DNA from: Pirellula sp.
GTDB taxonomy: Bacteria; Planctomycetota; Planctomycetia; Pirellulales; PNKZ01
Reading direction: 5' to 3'
NCBI GenBank assembly: GCA_013822735.1
Contig: PNKZ01000002.1
Location: 682,001-746,000 of the forward strand
Length of the DNA stretch: 64,000 nucleotides
Under the pieces are notes generated by a model. The model saw only the letters and a program-made list of their open reading frames with translations. It ran no database searches and was not told where the DNA came from. How positions within the stretch are numbered: position 1 is the first letter of the stretch; the number at the start of each line of letters is the position of its first letter. Positions 35,073 to 43,900 of the stretch are shown here, piece by piece. A program made the position numbers and the translations under genes.

Positions 35073-36286
35073 TCGCCGGCTTCCGCAACCATCAGTTGCG
35101 TGAATTCGCCCTTGGAGACGTTGTAGTAAATCCGTTTGCCGTCGGCGCTGAACGCCGGGTGTGGATGGTTGCGACGCCAACTCGCGGCGCCGCGGCCGTT
35201 TTGGAAGCGATCGACCAGCGCATACTTCTCGCCGCGCAAGTCGGCGATCAGGATGCCCCATTCGCCGGAAGCGCCGTCGAGCTTCGTGATCAGGCCGTCG
35301 GTGACCATGAGCGTCGATGCCGGGTTCGTCGAGGGATGCATGCCGTCGAGCACGGGAACGTTCGGCATGCGAGCTGTTTTGCCGTCGCGAGAGTCGATCA
35401 CAATGTTTCCCATCTCAACGATGCGTTGCGAATCGGCGAGCCATGCCGGATGTCCCCACTTGGTTCGCATGTACGTGAATTGGGCCTGATCGAAATCGTA
35501 GACCAGCAATCCTTGACGGTGGCTCGCGTTTTTCGACATGAAGTTATCACCGCCGTTGCCGGCTGCGATCTTGAGAAATGCCCGTTTCTGATCGGGACTG
35601 ATGACCGGAAAGAAAATCGAGATGGGCTTACCGCCAAATTCCTTCTTCACCCAATCGCCATACTTGGCGGTAACTTGCGAAGCCCTCGCCGTGATGCGCG
35701 ATTTACCCGTGGCGACGTTGAGAAGTTCCAGGTCGGGCATGTCTCCCGGATTCCAGTGGCAACCGTAAAGCGGCAACTCATCGCCAAGCGGATTGCCGAA
35801 GGCCAGCTGCCGATTCTCGGCGACGACCGTTTTTGCGCCGGTGGCCACGTCGACCGTGACGACCCGCCATCGGCCGTCGACGACGTCGTGAAACGCAACG
35901 CGCTTGCCGCCGGAGATCCATTGTTGGCATGCCGCGCGATGGGCGTCTTCGGTATACACGCCCGACGCCAAGACGGTTTCTTTGCCCGTCGCACGTTCCA
36001 CGATGCAAATATCGCCCGAGTGCCCGTTGGCCGCCGACGATGCATAGAACAACACATGCTTGCCGTCCGGGCTTTCCGGGTTGCAAACATAGTAGCTGTG
36101 GATTGTGTGCCGGCCGGGCGTCGTGGAAATCGGACTGATCTTCACGTTCTTACGCCATGGCGCGACAGGATCTTCGGCAACCGGCGCGACGGGCTTCGCT
36201 TCCGGAGCGGCGGATCGTGCTGCATCTGCGCCAAGCATGAAGGTTGCGAGCCATACGAGCGCTGCGAAAGTCGTACGAGATAGCAT
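35069..36286 (-). CDS. Secreted TolB-like beta-propeller protein
   Basis: 405 residues from ATG at 36286, which opens a signal peptide (MLSRTTFAALVWLATFMLGADAARSAA); the frame extends to 36403 without a better start. Repeated strands with SPDGKHVLFYAS, SGGKRVAFHDVV, SPDQKRAFLKIA and SADGKRIYYNVS are WD40/PD40-type blades as in TolB or oligogalacturonate lyase-like propellers. Several His residues (HSYYVC, HPAWLAD, RRNHPHPAFS) might bind a metal as in oligogalacturonate lyase, an inference only. The stop shares the CTAG with the VOC gene. Confidence 0.78.
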   Translation of the reverse strand: MLSRTTFAALVWLATFMLGADAARSAAPEAKPVAPVAEDPVAPWRKNVKISPISTTPGRHTIHSYYVCNPESPDGKHVLFYASSAANGHSGDICIVERATGKETVLASGVYTEDAHRAACQQWISGGKRVAFHDVVDGRWRVVTVDVATGAKTVVAENRQLAFGNPLGDELPLYGCHWNPGDMPDLELLNVATGKSRITARASQVTAKYGDWVKKEFGGKPISIFFPVISPDQKRAFLKIAAGNGGDNFMSKNASHRQGLLVYDFDQAQFTYMRTKWGHPAWLADSQRIVEMGNIVIDSRDGKTARMPNVPVLDGMHPSTNPASTLMVTDGLITKLDGASGEWGILIADLRGEKYALVDRFQNGRGAASWRRNHPHPAFSADGKRIYYNVSKGEFTQLMVAEAGD

Positions 36287-36433
36287 GATCGAGCTCTGGT
36301 GGCGTGGCGGCGGGAAAGTCGGGGGCAAGGCGACTTGCATTATGCTCCCGCTCCGGGCGATGATCAACGCAATCACTGCGGCCTTGCGTGCCGGGTATTT
36401 CACAGTCGCTCGTTCTACGTTCGAGGCCCTGCC

Positions 36434-37885
36434 ATGATTCGACGCTTCTCCGCAATCACAGTCCTAGCGTGCGTCTTCCTAGCTGCCGCCGATCTTCGCG
36501 CCGCAGGCACGATTTACGAAGTGTCTTACCCGCCGTCGACGAAGGAAGGGGAACTGCAGTTCGGAGTGGTCTACCGACTTTGGGTGCCGGGGCAAGACAA
36601 GCGACTTCGGGGCGTGATCGTGCATCAACACGGTTGTGGAACCGGCGCTTGTAAGGGAGGGGAAACCGCGGCCGACGATTTGCATTGGCAAGCTTTGGCC
36701 GACAAATGGGACTGCGCTTTGTTGGGCCCCAGCTACCAACAACCGGAAGGGGCCAACTGTCGGCTTTGGTGCGACCCTCGCAACGGTTCCGGACAAGCGT
36801 TCCTCAAGGCGCTCGACGACTTGGCAAAGAAGTCGGAGCATCCTGAGCTGCGCGAGGCGCCGTGGTGTTTGTGGGGACACTCGGGCGGCGCATTCTGGGC
36901 CAGCATCATGGAGTGTTTGCATACCGATCGCGTTGTTGCCGTCTGGCTACGCAGCGGCACCGCCTACGGCTACTGGGAGAAAGGAGAGATTCCCGAGCCG
37001 AAGCGATCCAATCGCATCGAACTGACGCCGATCATGCTCAACCCCGGCGCGAAAGAGAAGGATCACGAACGCTTTAAGAACGCATGGGACGGTTCAATGG
37101 CTATGTTCAAAGCGTATCGCAAGGAAGGTGCGCTGATCGGTTTCGCGCCCGACCCGAACACGGCGCACGAGTGCGGTGATTCGCGTTATCTGGCGATCCC
37201 GTTTTTCGACGCTTGCCTGAAAAGTCGGCTGCCGGCATTTCCCGGTGATCGACTCCTCGAGATGCCCTCGCCATGGCTCGCTTCGCTAGGTGGGACCAAG
37301 GTTGCGCCGGCGAAGGAGTTTGAGGGGGACAGCGGTCAGATGGTTTGGCTTCCCGGGGAACGGGTTGCCAAGATTTGGGAACAATACGTAGCGAACGGAA
37401 AAGTCGACGACACGACGCCGCCAAGCGCACCTCGCGACGTCGCCGTCGTGAAGAACGCGCAGGAGCAAATGGAGCTCACGTGGTCGGCTGAAGTCGACTT
37501 CGAAAGCGGGTTGCAGGCGTTTGAGATTCACCGCGACGGCCTGCCGATCGGCCGAGTGCCGAAGGAATCGAAGGGGAAGTTCGGCCGTCCGTTGTTCCAG
37601 GGGCTTTCGTATCACGACACGCCCGAGGCGCCGCTGGCCGAGATGAAGTTTATCGACGCGGACATCGCGCCGGATAAGAAGTACGAGTATCGCGTCGTGG
37701 CGATCAACGGTACGGGCTTGAAATCGGGACCATCGGAAGTTGCCAAAGAGGCCGCGGCGCGGGCGGAGGTCGTCCAACCCCAACTAGCCCCGACGCGCGA
37801 GCGAGCGGACTACGCACGGAACGCCACAGAGGGCGTTCCCTACAACTCGTCTATAGAAGAACGCTATCCGAAGAAGCTGCCGTAG
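36434..37885 (+). CDS. Secreted alpha/beta hydrolase with C-terminal Fn3-like domain
   Basis: 483 residues from ATG at 36434; signal peptide MIRRFSAITVLACVFLAAADLRAAG. The fold resembles PHB depolymerase/feruloyl esterase-type proteins: VIVHQHGCGTGACKG (oxyanion region) and the nucleophile S150 in WGHSGGAFWAS, followed by GFAPDPNTAHECGDS, in which the catalytic His may lie. Residues about 330-460 are an Fn3-like module (PPSAPRDVAVVKNAQEQMELTWSA; YEYRVVAINGTGLKSGPSEV). An exported esterase is the best guess. The 3' end overlaps the convergent aldolase gene by 22 bp. Confidence 0.82.
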   Translation: MIRRFSAITVLACVFLAAADLRAAGTIYEVSYPPSTKEGELQFGVVYRLWVPGQDKRLRGVIVHQHGCGTGACKGGETAADDLHWQALADKWDCALLGPSYQQPEGANCRLWCDPRNGSGQAFLKALDDLAKKSEHPELREAPWCLWGHSGGAFWASIMECLHTDRVVAVWLRSGTAYGYWEKGEIPEPKRSNRIELTPIMLNPGAKEKDHERFKNAWDGSMAMFKAYRKEGALIGFAPDPNTAHECGDSRYLAIPFFDACLKSRLPAFPGDRLLEMPSPWLASLGGTKVAPAKEFEGDSGQMVWLPGERVAKIWEQYVANGKVDDTTPPSAPRDVAVVKNAQEQMELTWSAEVDFESGLQAFEIHRDGLPIGRVPKESKGKFGRPLFQGLSYHDTPEAPLAEMKFIDADIAPDKKYEYRVVAINGTGLKSGPSEVAKEAAARAEVVQPQLAPTRERADYARNATEGVPYNSSIEERYPKKLP

Positions 37886-38640
37886 TTTTGCTTGATCGTG
37901 GCGATGCCGGTTTTGAGAGCCACGATGTCGTTGCCGAACGTGATCATGCGGCAGCCGAGGTCGTAGCAGCGCTGGGCGAAGGCCGGATCGACCGGCACGA
38001 TGCCCCAATGCTTGCCGTACTTCTTACTGGCTGCGGAAACGGCTTCGAGGGCGTCCCAGATTTTTTGGTGGTTGCGCTGGCCTTGGATGCCGAGCGCTTG
38101 CGAAAGATCGGCGGGGCCGACGAACACGAGGTCGACGGCGTCGTTCCCGGTGATGGCATCAATGTCGTTCAGCGCGCCGAGCGTTTCGATTTGGATGGCG
38201 ACGAAATGTTCGCGGTTGGCCTTCTCGGCAAACTCGATTTGCGAAAGGTGCGTGAAGTTGGCGTCCCAGCCCGAGGTGTTCATGCCGCGGCTGCCGCGCG
38301 GGGCGAACTTGACCCACTGCACGAACTCTTCGGCATGCGCGGCGCTTTCAATGCGGGCGGCCATCAAGCCGCCAAAGCCTGCTTCGAGGTTTTGCGTCGC
38401 CAATGAGTAACCGGTCGGCGGCATGCGAACGATGCAGTCGAGGCCGGTGGCGCGGGCCGCGAGCGCTGCGACTTCTACTTCCTTGTACGTGAGACCGCAG
38501 TGTTCTTGGTCGAACCAGAAACCGTCGAAGCCGCCGGCCAGCGCGTAGAGATCGATTACCGGCGGCGTACCGAGCCGTCCGCATTGGAACACGCGGCAAA
38601 GGTCGTTCTTGGCGAGAATTTCTTTGAAGCGGCGGACCAT
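37864..38640 (-). CDS. HpcH/HpaI-family aldolase
   Basis: 258 residues from ATG at 38640, preceded by GGAG (TCCTGGAGCACCGCCG). The frame opens to 38766 but the added residues are not family-like. Metal-site residues are visible: GFWFDQEHCGLT (base His), AIQIETLGAL (Glu ligand), FVGPADLSQALG (Asp ligand). The family cleaves 4-hydroxy-2-keto acids such as 2-keto-3-deoxysugar acids to pyruvate or glyoxylate plus an aldehyde, in the cytosol with a divalent metal. The substrate is not fixed by the sequence. Confidence 0.9.
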   Translation of the reverse strand: MVRRFKEILAKNDLCRVFQCGRLGTPPVIDLYALAGGFDGFWFDQEHCGLTYKEVEVAALAARATGLDCIVRMPPTGYSLATQNLEAGFGGLMAARIESAAHAEEFVQWVKFAPRGSRGMNTSGWDANFTHLSQIEFAEKANREHFVAIQIETLGALNDIDAITGNDAVDLVFVGPADLSQALGIQGQRNHQKIWDALEAVSAASKKYGKHWGIVPVDPAFAQRCYDLGCRMITFGNDIVALKTGIATIKQNYGSFFG

Positions 38641-38795
38641 CGGCGGTGCTCCAGGATTGGCGTTATCGAGTCCCCTCGCCGGCGCGTCGGGGCTTGTAAT
38701 TGGATTCGGAGCCGAAATTTGGCTCGGGAAACGTCGCAGTCTGACGGACGCCGGCAGCGGCGTCAAGCAATCGAAGCGTGGGTGGTTCGCGGCGC

Positions 38796-38818
38796 AAGTC
38801 TATATAATAATACGACTT
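38796..38818. promoter_or_regulatory. AT-rich island with TATAAT-like cores
   Basis: AAGTC and GACTT flank TATATAATAATAC in an otherwise GC-rich stretch. TATAAT at 38803-38808 is a perfect -10 on the plus strand, but no -35 with normal spacing is seen. It could serve either direction or be a protein-binding site. Confidence 0.3.
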
Positions 38819-39068
38819 ACGCTGTATTTGCGGGTAACGACTTTGGCGTAGAACAACGGGGTTCGACCCGGCCGAAAAGTTTTTCTCGTTTTTCGCGAAC
38901 CATTTACCCGATGTGGCGTCAATAACCAGCGACGGGCCTGGGTTGGCGGTTCGCAGCCGTTGACCTCGGCCGGAATGGATGTCAGAGTTGAAAGATCGCG
39001 GCCAAGGTCGGCCGTGCAAAATGTTTTAGGTCTCTCTCAATCGGCGCTTCGGCGCATTGGAGCTTCCC

Positions 39069-39368
39069 ATGCGGAACATTACCAACGTTAGCAACACGAT
39101 CGACACCGTCCTCGGCAATTGCCGCGGGATCGTCGCCGTCGTTTCGCGCAACGTCGGAATGTGGCTGGACTCCATGCGTCATCTGCATCTCGCATTGCGC
39201 CGCGCACCAGGTGCGCTTGCCGGCAGTTGGGGTTTTAAGAAACCCACACTGCAACCGGCCTACGCCCTAGCCTACGCAGGCCCGAGCCTGCGAGCTACGG
39301 CAGGCTCGGTACGGTACGACGAACGGGTAGTACGCCCGGACTCGTACCCGTCCTTCAGAATCAGCTAA
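39069..39368 (+). CDS. Possible small protein, 99 residues, uncertain
   Basis: ATG at 39069 has GGAG six bases upstream, an unusually good signal for a non-conserved frame. The first 48 residues (MRNITNVSNTIDTVLGNC...) are plausible protein and include an Arg/His-rich stretch. From about residue 70 the frame runs through the palindromic repeats, so that part is probably not selected protein sequence. No family is recognised. It could be a real short protein extended by the repeat, or chance. Confidence 0.3.
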   Translation: MRNITNVSNTIDTVLGNCRGIVAVVSRNVGMWLDSMRHLHLALRRAPGALAGSWGFKKPTLQPAYALAYAGPSLRATAGSVRYDERVVRPDSYPSFRIS

Positions 39369-39471
39369 GCATCGTCCCAGCGATCGCTCACTGAAGAACC
39401 TGAAGGACGCCGGCCGACGGCCGGGGCCGCTCTCGCGAGCGCACGCCACAACGTGCGTCGTCATGAGAGCG
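39282..39471. repeat. Chain of five hairpins
   Basis: Perfect inverted repeats in order: CCGAGCCTGC/GCAGGCTCGG (39282-39309), ACGGGTA/TACCCGT (39323-39351), GTCCTTCAG/CTGAAGGAC (39350-39408, with the palindrome AGCGATCGCT inside), CCGGCC/GGCCGG (39410-39424), and CGCTCTC/GAGAGCG (39428-39471) enclosing CGCAC/GTGCG. The array ends about 105 bp before the sigma factor ATG. It may be a structured leader or RNA, or a cluster of REP-like palindromes. Confidence 0.55.
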
Positions 39472-39576
39472 ATCCCGCAAAGTCGGTGTCACGGCGGCAC
39501 GTCGTTTTGCGTCTACCTGTCAGCACCTTGCGTTCGGCGATTTTTCTCGCCGGACTTTTTGAGAGATACCCCGATT

Positions 39577-40170
39577 ATGGCTACTTGCATCTTTGAAAAT
39601 GAAACGGAATTTACTCCCGGCGAGGAGTTGACGGTCGCCGAACTCGTGCTGTCGGCACAAGACGGCGACCGCGACGCTTTCGGTACGCTCGTCGAGCGCT
39701 ACCAGCAGTCGGTCTACCACAACGCTTTGAAGCGGGTACGCGACCACGCGGAAGCGCAAGAGCTTGTACAAGAAGTGTTCGTGCAAGCATTGCGGAAGAT
39801 CCATCAGCTCCGGACGCCGGAATGCTTCGGCGGCTGGTTGCGGTCGATCTTGCACCGGTTGGCGATCAATCGGTCGGTTCGCCGGCCGAAGGAGCAATCG
39901 CTCGAGAACGAGGCGTTGGAAGCCAACTTCGTCGAGCAGATGACTCCCAGCGCGGTCGCCATGGCAAACGAACGGGCGAAGCGGGTGCGTGCCGGCTTGA
40001 AGCGGTTGAAGACGTTGGATCGGACGACGCTCACGGCGTTTTACGTCGACGGGCAGTCGTTGGCCGAAATGAGCGAGCGGTTTGCTTCGCCCATCGGCAC
40101 GATCAAGCGTCGGTTGCACACGGCGCGAAAGCGGCTCGCCGAGGAACTCGAAGAGTTGGCTCCGGCGTAA
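39577..40170 (+). CDS. ECF-type RNA polymerase sigma factor
   Basis: 197 residues from ATG at 39577. Region 2: DRDAFGTLVERYQQSVYHNALKRV, then AQELVQEVFVQALRKIHQL and FGGWLRSILHRLAINRSVRR. Region 4: LDRTTLTAFYVDGQSLAEMSERFASPIGTIKRRLHTARKRLAEEL. Both core regions are complete, so it should work as an ECF sigma factor. An acidic N-terminal extension of about 25 residues (ATCIFENETEFTPGEE) precedes region 2. No anti-sigma factor is adjacent. The long, hairpin-rich upstream region suggests post-transcriptional or autoregulatory control. Confidence 0.92.
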   Translation: MATCIFENETEFTPGEELTVAELVLSAQDGDRDAFGTLVERYQQSVYHNALKRVRDHAEAQELVQEVFVQALRKIHQLRTPECFGGWLRSILHRLAINRSVRRPKEQSLENEALEANFVEQMTPSAVAMANERAKRVRAGLKRLKTLDRTTLTAFYVDGQSLAEMSERFASPIGTIKRRLHTARKRLAEELEELAPA

Positions 40171-40240
40171 GCCGAGCCGCCGTCGACAAGCGAAGAAAGC
40201 CGGGTGACGCAATCCGGGCGAACGCGTGAAGCGGGCAAAT

Positions 40241-40286
40241 GTGGGAGGCGCGGCCGAGAGCAATGGCTCGTGGTTTCGCCTCCCAC
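40241..40286. repeat. 10-bp inverted repeat with inner stem
   Basis: GTGGGAGGCG (40241-40250) and CGCCTCCCAC (40277-40286) pair perfectly; CGAG (40255-40258) and a following CTCG form an inner stem. It lies between convergent genes (sigma factor and DUF423). No T-run, so it is not a typical intrinsic terminator. Confidence 0.5.
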
Positions 40287-40315
40287 GCTCGTTTCATCGC
40301 CAGGCCGTAGCGAAG

Positions 40316-40789
40316 TTAGGCGGCCGGAGTTTCGACGGGAGTTTCCGCAGCCGGGCGATCGAATCCGCCGAGGCAGCCGCAGCCCATGGCGACCCAGCCG
40401 ATAATGGAAAATACGCCGCCGATCGGAACTACCGCGCCAAGCATCGTGCGGTTGGTCAGCACCAGCGCGTAGAGCACGGCCGAGAAGAGGATTATGCCGA
40501 GGAACATGCCGAAACCGGCGATATTCCACCAGCGCGACGGCTTTCGCGTGGCGACGAGGCCGAGCAGCATTAGGCCGATGGCGTGATACATGTGGTAGCG
40601 CACGCCGGTGTCGTATTGGTCGTAGCGATCTTCCAATAACGATCCCAAATCCACATCAGGGTCGTCGAAAGAAAGGCTCATATAGCGCGCGGGCAGATGG
40701 TCGCGTAAGCCATGCGCCGCAAAGGCGCCGTTGACGACTCCTAGCGCCGCCAACCAGGCGCCCAGTACGAACCAAAGGTGAGGCTTCAC
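40316..40789 (-). CDS. DUF423 family membrane protein
   Basis: 157 residues from GTG at 40789; the start is uncertain, but a candidate promoter at 40837-40865 would exclude the ATG at 40891. DUF423 (YgdD/TMEM256-like) features: WFVLGAWLAALGVVNGAFAAHGLRDHL, then YHMYHAIGLMLLGLVA, with four membrane segments. Function unknown in all organisms. An acidic insert of about 25 residues (DDPDVDLGSLLEDRYDQY) between the first and second segments is longer than I expect for the family. The C-terminal tail is Pro/Thr/Glu-rich. Confidence 0.85.
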   Translation of the reverse strand: MKPHLWFVLGAWLAALGVVNGAFAAHGLRDHLPARYMSLSFDDPDVDLGSLLEDRYDQYDTGVRYHMYHAIGLMLLGLVATRKPSRWWNIAGFGMFLGIILFSAVLYALVLTNRTMLGAVVPIGGVFSIIGWVAMGCGCLGGFDRPAAETPVETPAA

Positions 40790-40836
40790 GAGATTGTCCG
40801 AGAAGAATGCCGCGAGAGTCGAAAGTGCGATGCGGC

Positions 40837-40865
40837 ATTGTAGCCCGACAAAGCGCAAAAAACAA
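40837..40865 (-). promoter_or_regulatory. Candidate sigma70 promoter for the DUF423 gene
   Basis: On the minus strand TTGTTT (40860-40865), a 17-bp spacer and TACAAT (40837-40842; five of six consensus bases). It lies inside the T-run of the secretin terminator. Confidence 0.4.
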
Positions 40866-40902
40866 AAAGGCCGCCGCGGCTTCAAGAGCAACCGCGACGG
40901 CC
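40859..40902 (-). terminator. Intrinsic terminator after the secretin gene
   Basis: On the minus strand GGCCGTCGCGG (40892-40902) pairs with CCGCGGCGGCC (40869-40879) with one mismatch, followed by TTTTTGTTTTTT. About 70 bp after the secretin stop. Confidence 0.75.
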
Positions 40903-40972
40903 CAGGGGAGGGACTTCATTCAGGCCGCCGCGGCCATGGTGGTGGTCGCGACGACGAGTTTTTCAACCAACC

Positions 40973-43900
40973 TTACGGCGTCGGCGAGATACCGATCGCT
41001 TCTTCTTCTTCCGACTGGATGATGATACGCGGCGTCACCATCATCATCAGGCTTTCCGACGATTTGCCGATCGCCACGTTTTCAAACAGACGGTTGACGT
41101 ACGGCAACTTGCTGAGCAGCGGCACGCCGTTTTCCCGGCGAACTTCGGTCATACGCTTGATGCCGCCCAAAAGCACGGTGCCGCCGTCGGGTACGCTGAC
41201 CGTCGTCGTTACCGTTTGGAAGGCGAACGTCGGCAGCTGCACCGTGGTGCCGCTCCGTGTGACTTGCTGCTCCGTGTCGTCCGACGTTTGGCCGGGGCCG
41301 GTCACGGTGCTGCTGGAGTTGTTGGTCGTGCTCTCCGAACCTTCGAAGGTGAACGTGTTCACTTCGCCGATCTGGCTGAAGAACGGTACCAGCGTCAGTC
41401 GCACGAAGCGACGATCGTTTGATACGACGGCTTGCACGCTGAGCGAGGTGCCTTCATTGAGCACCACGATCACCGGCTGTTGGGCCGCTGCGAAATCGCC
41501 GACGACGGGGATCACGCTGATGACGAACGGACGTTGTTCCGTATCGGATACGAACGCCTGTTGGCCGTTGAACATCGTAACCTTCGGAGCTTGCAACACG
41601 TTGCTGCGGTTGTCGTCTTGCACGGCCGTGATGAAGAAGTAGGCTTCCAAGTCGCTGAGGATCGCGAAGCCGACGTTCGCACCGCCGGGAGAAGTGGCGG
41701 AGAACGACGGGATCGCCGACAACGCACCGGCGGCCACGGCATAACTGTCTTGAGTGAAGGGAATATCCAGATCGGAACTGAAGACGCCCGGTGCGCTCAT
41801 ACCGACGGTCAACGAATCGCCGGACTTGAGGTTGCGATCTTGATAATCGCGGCCCGGGTTTATTTGCGTGCCGGTGGTCGAGTAGGTCGGCGTGAACGCC
41901 GGGTCCGGCTGACCGAAGATCTGGAACGGCTGATCGGCGTTGCTGTTGATGTCCATGTCGAAGTCGACGCCGATTCGTTCGTAGAAGTTGTCGCTCAAGC
42001 GAATGAAGCGCACTTCGATCGTCACTTGCAAGTCTTGCAGCTGACGGAGCTGGTTGAGCAGATCTTCGATCTGTTCGTGCACGGCTTGCGTTTGCGTGAT
42101 GACGAGCGAGAGGGTCGAGCGGTGCGATTTTACTTCGCCTTGCGTACCGCCGGCTTCACGCCAGGTTTCCGGTTCGATGGTGCTGGTCATCAGTTCGATG
42201 AGGCTGTCGAAGTCGGGCTGGACGCCGCCTCCCATGCCGCCGCCGGGACCGAACGGAATGCTTTGTTGCTGCCCGCTCGCCGGCGGACCGCCGCCGCCCG
42301 AGGCAAACGGCACCATTTGGCCGAGGACCGAAGGATCGGTGCTGGCATTGGTGTTCTGAGCGATGACGGAAATCGGCGAGTGCGAGGCCAAGGTGGCGCC
42401 GCCGTACGATAGGCTTGCTTGTGCATCGGCCAAAGCTCCGGCCAAGCCCATGCGGCCGGTCGGCACGAAGTTCGGAATCGGGATGATCAAGTCGCCGACC
42501 TGGTACGTTACCGGGTACACCTCTTCCGACCGCATCCGGTCGCTGGTGATCTTGAGCACTTCGTTCTTGATGACGTAGGTCAGGTGGTGTTCGGCCAAGA
42601 TGAGATTGAGCGCACTACGGAGAGAGATCTCCGTGGAGACGTCGATCGAGACGGGGGTACTGCTATCGATTCCTTCGGCCGCGAGGCCGCGATTGTCGAC
42701 GTAGATCGGCACGCCGGTCATGGCGGAGAGCTTTTCGAACACTTGCGAGATCGGTGCGTTGGCGAACTTCAGCGAAACGGGAGTCTTCAGCCGTTGTTCG
42801 ATTTCGAGTTCCTTCGGTGATCGGCGACGGGAGTCTCCGTTCACGGGACCTCGGCGTCCGCGGAGGTCGGCCCAGTTGTTCGGGAACGTGATTGATTCGT
42901 CCGTCGTGGTCGACGACTTGTTGATCGCTTGATCCATGCGGACGAACGCATCTTCCCTACCGCTCGCAATGTCCGCGGCGTTGTACATGCGGCGGAGGGC
43001 CTTGCTCTGCACGGCGAGTTGGGCCGTAATCGCTTCGTTCGGAGCGATGTCCTGGGCCCGCTTGGCGAGCACTTCGGCTTCCGCGAAGCGTTGTTGGTCG
43101 ATCAACGTGTTGTACTCTTCGACCAGTTGAGCCAGCTTATCTTGACCGTCGAGCTTGGCGGCCTGTTCGCGATCGAGCGTGGCCTGCACTTCCTTATTGC
43201 GTTGCGAGAGTTCGATCTTCGGGCGATTCACATCGACGAACTGTTGGAGTTCGCCGAGGTCGCGATCGAGCCGACGGAGCATGAGTTCCTTGGTGCCGGC
43301 GTCGAGCGACGACTTCTCGACTACGACGCGGGCTTGTTGCAGCACGGCCTGGGCCTGCGCCGGATCGTTTTCTCGGATTTGCCGCGACTGTTGTTCGAGC
43401 CGTGCGACTTCGGACGAAACTTGGCGAGCTTGCAGCGCTTGGGCTTGGGCCGCTTCGTCGAGCAGGCCGCCGTCGGCGCGGCCGGGAGCGATCGGTTCGC
43501 CGGTGCCGACGAGCGACAAGCGATCTTGTAGACGTTGTTGGGCGACAGGGTCCAGTTCGCTGATTCGCGCTTGGGCCTGGCGGAAGAAGTTTTGGGCCGC
43601 GTTCATATCGCGACGACGCAAGGCGGCTTCCCCGGCATCGAGCGCCTTAAGGGCGTCTCCTTCCGGTGCTCCGATCGGGAGCGCGGCCGGAGCGCCGTTG
43701 GACGGGGCCACGGTCGGCACGTTCTGCGCGGCGACCGTCATGTTGCGCGTGGCGTCTTGCGCCGGATCGTACACGGCCTGCGAAGCAGGGAAGGAGGAAC
43801 CGGCAACCGGAGCTTGAGCCGCGGCAGGCATCACGCCGCCGCGACGTTGCGACTTCTCAATTTCCATCAGCACCAACCAGGCACGATCGTCTTGCGGGCC

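Larger units (their letters stand above)
38641..39576. other. 936-bp region with few coding signals and many hairpins
   Basis: Lies between the aldolase gene (minus) and an ECF sigma factor gene (plus). It contains an AT-rich island (38796-38818), one small frame with a good Shine-Dalgarno motif (39069-39368, listed), and five consecutive inverted repeats at 39282-39471 (listed). I see no tRNA and no known riboswitch motif. Confidence 0.5.
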
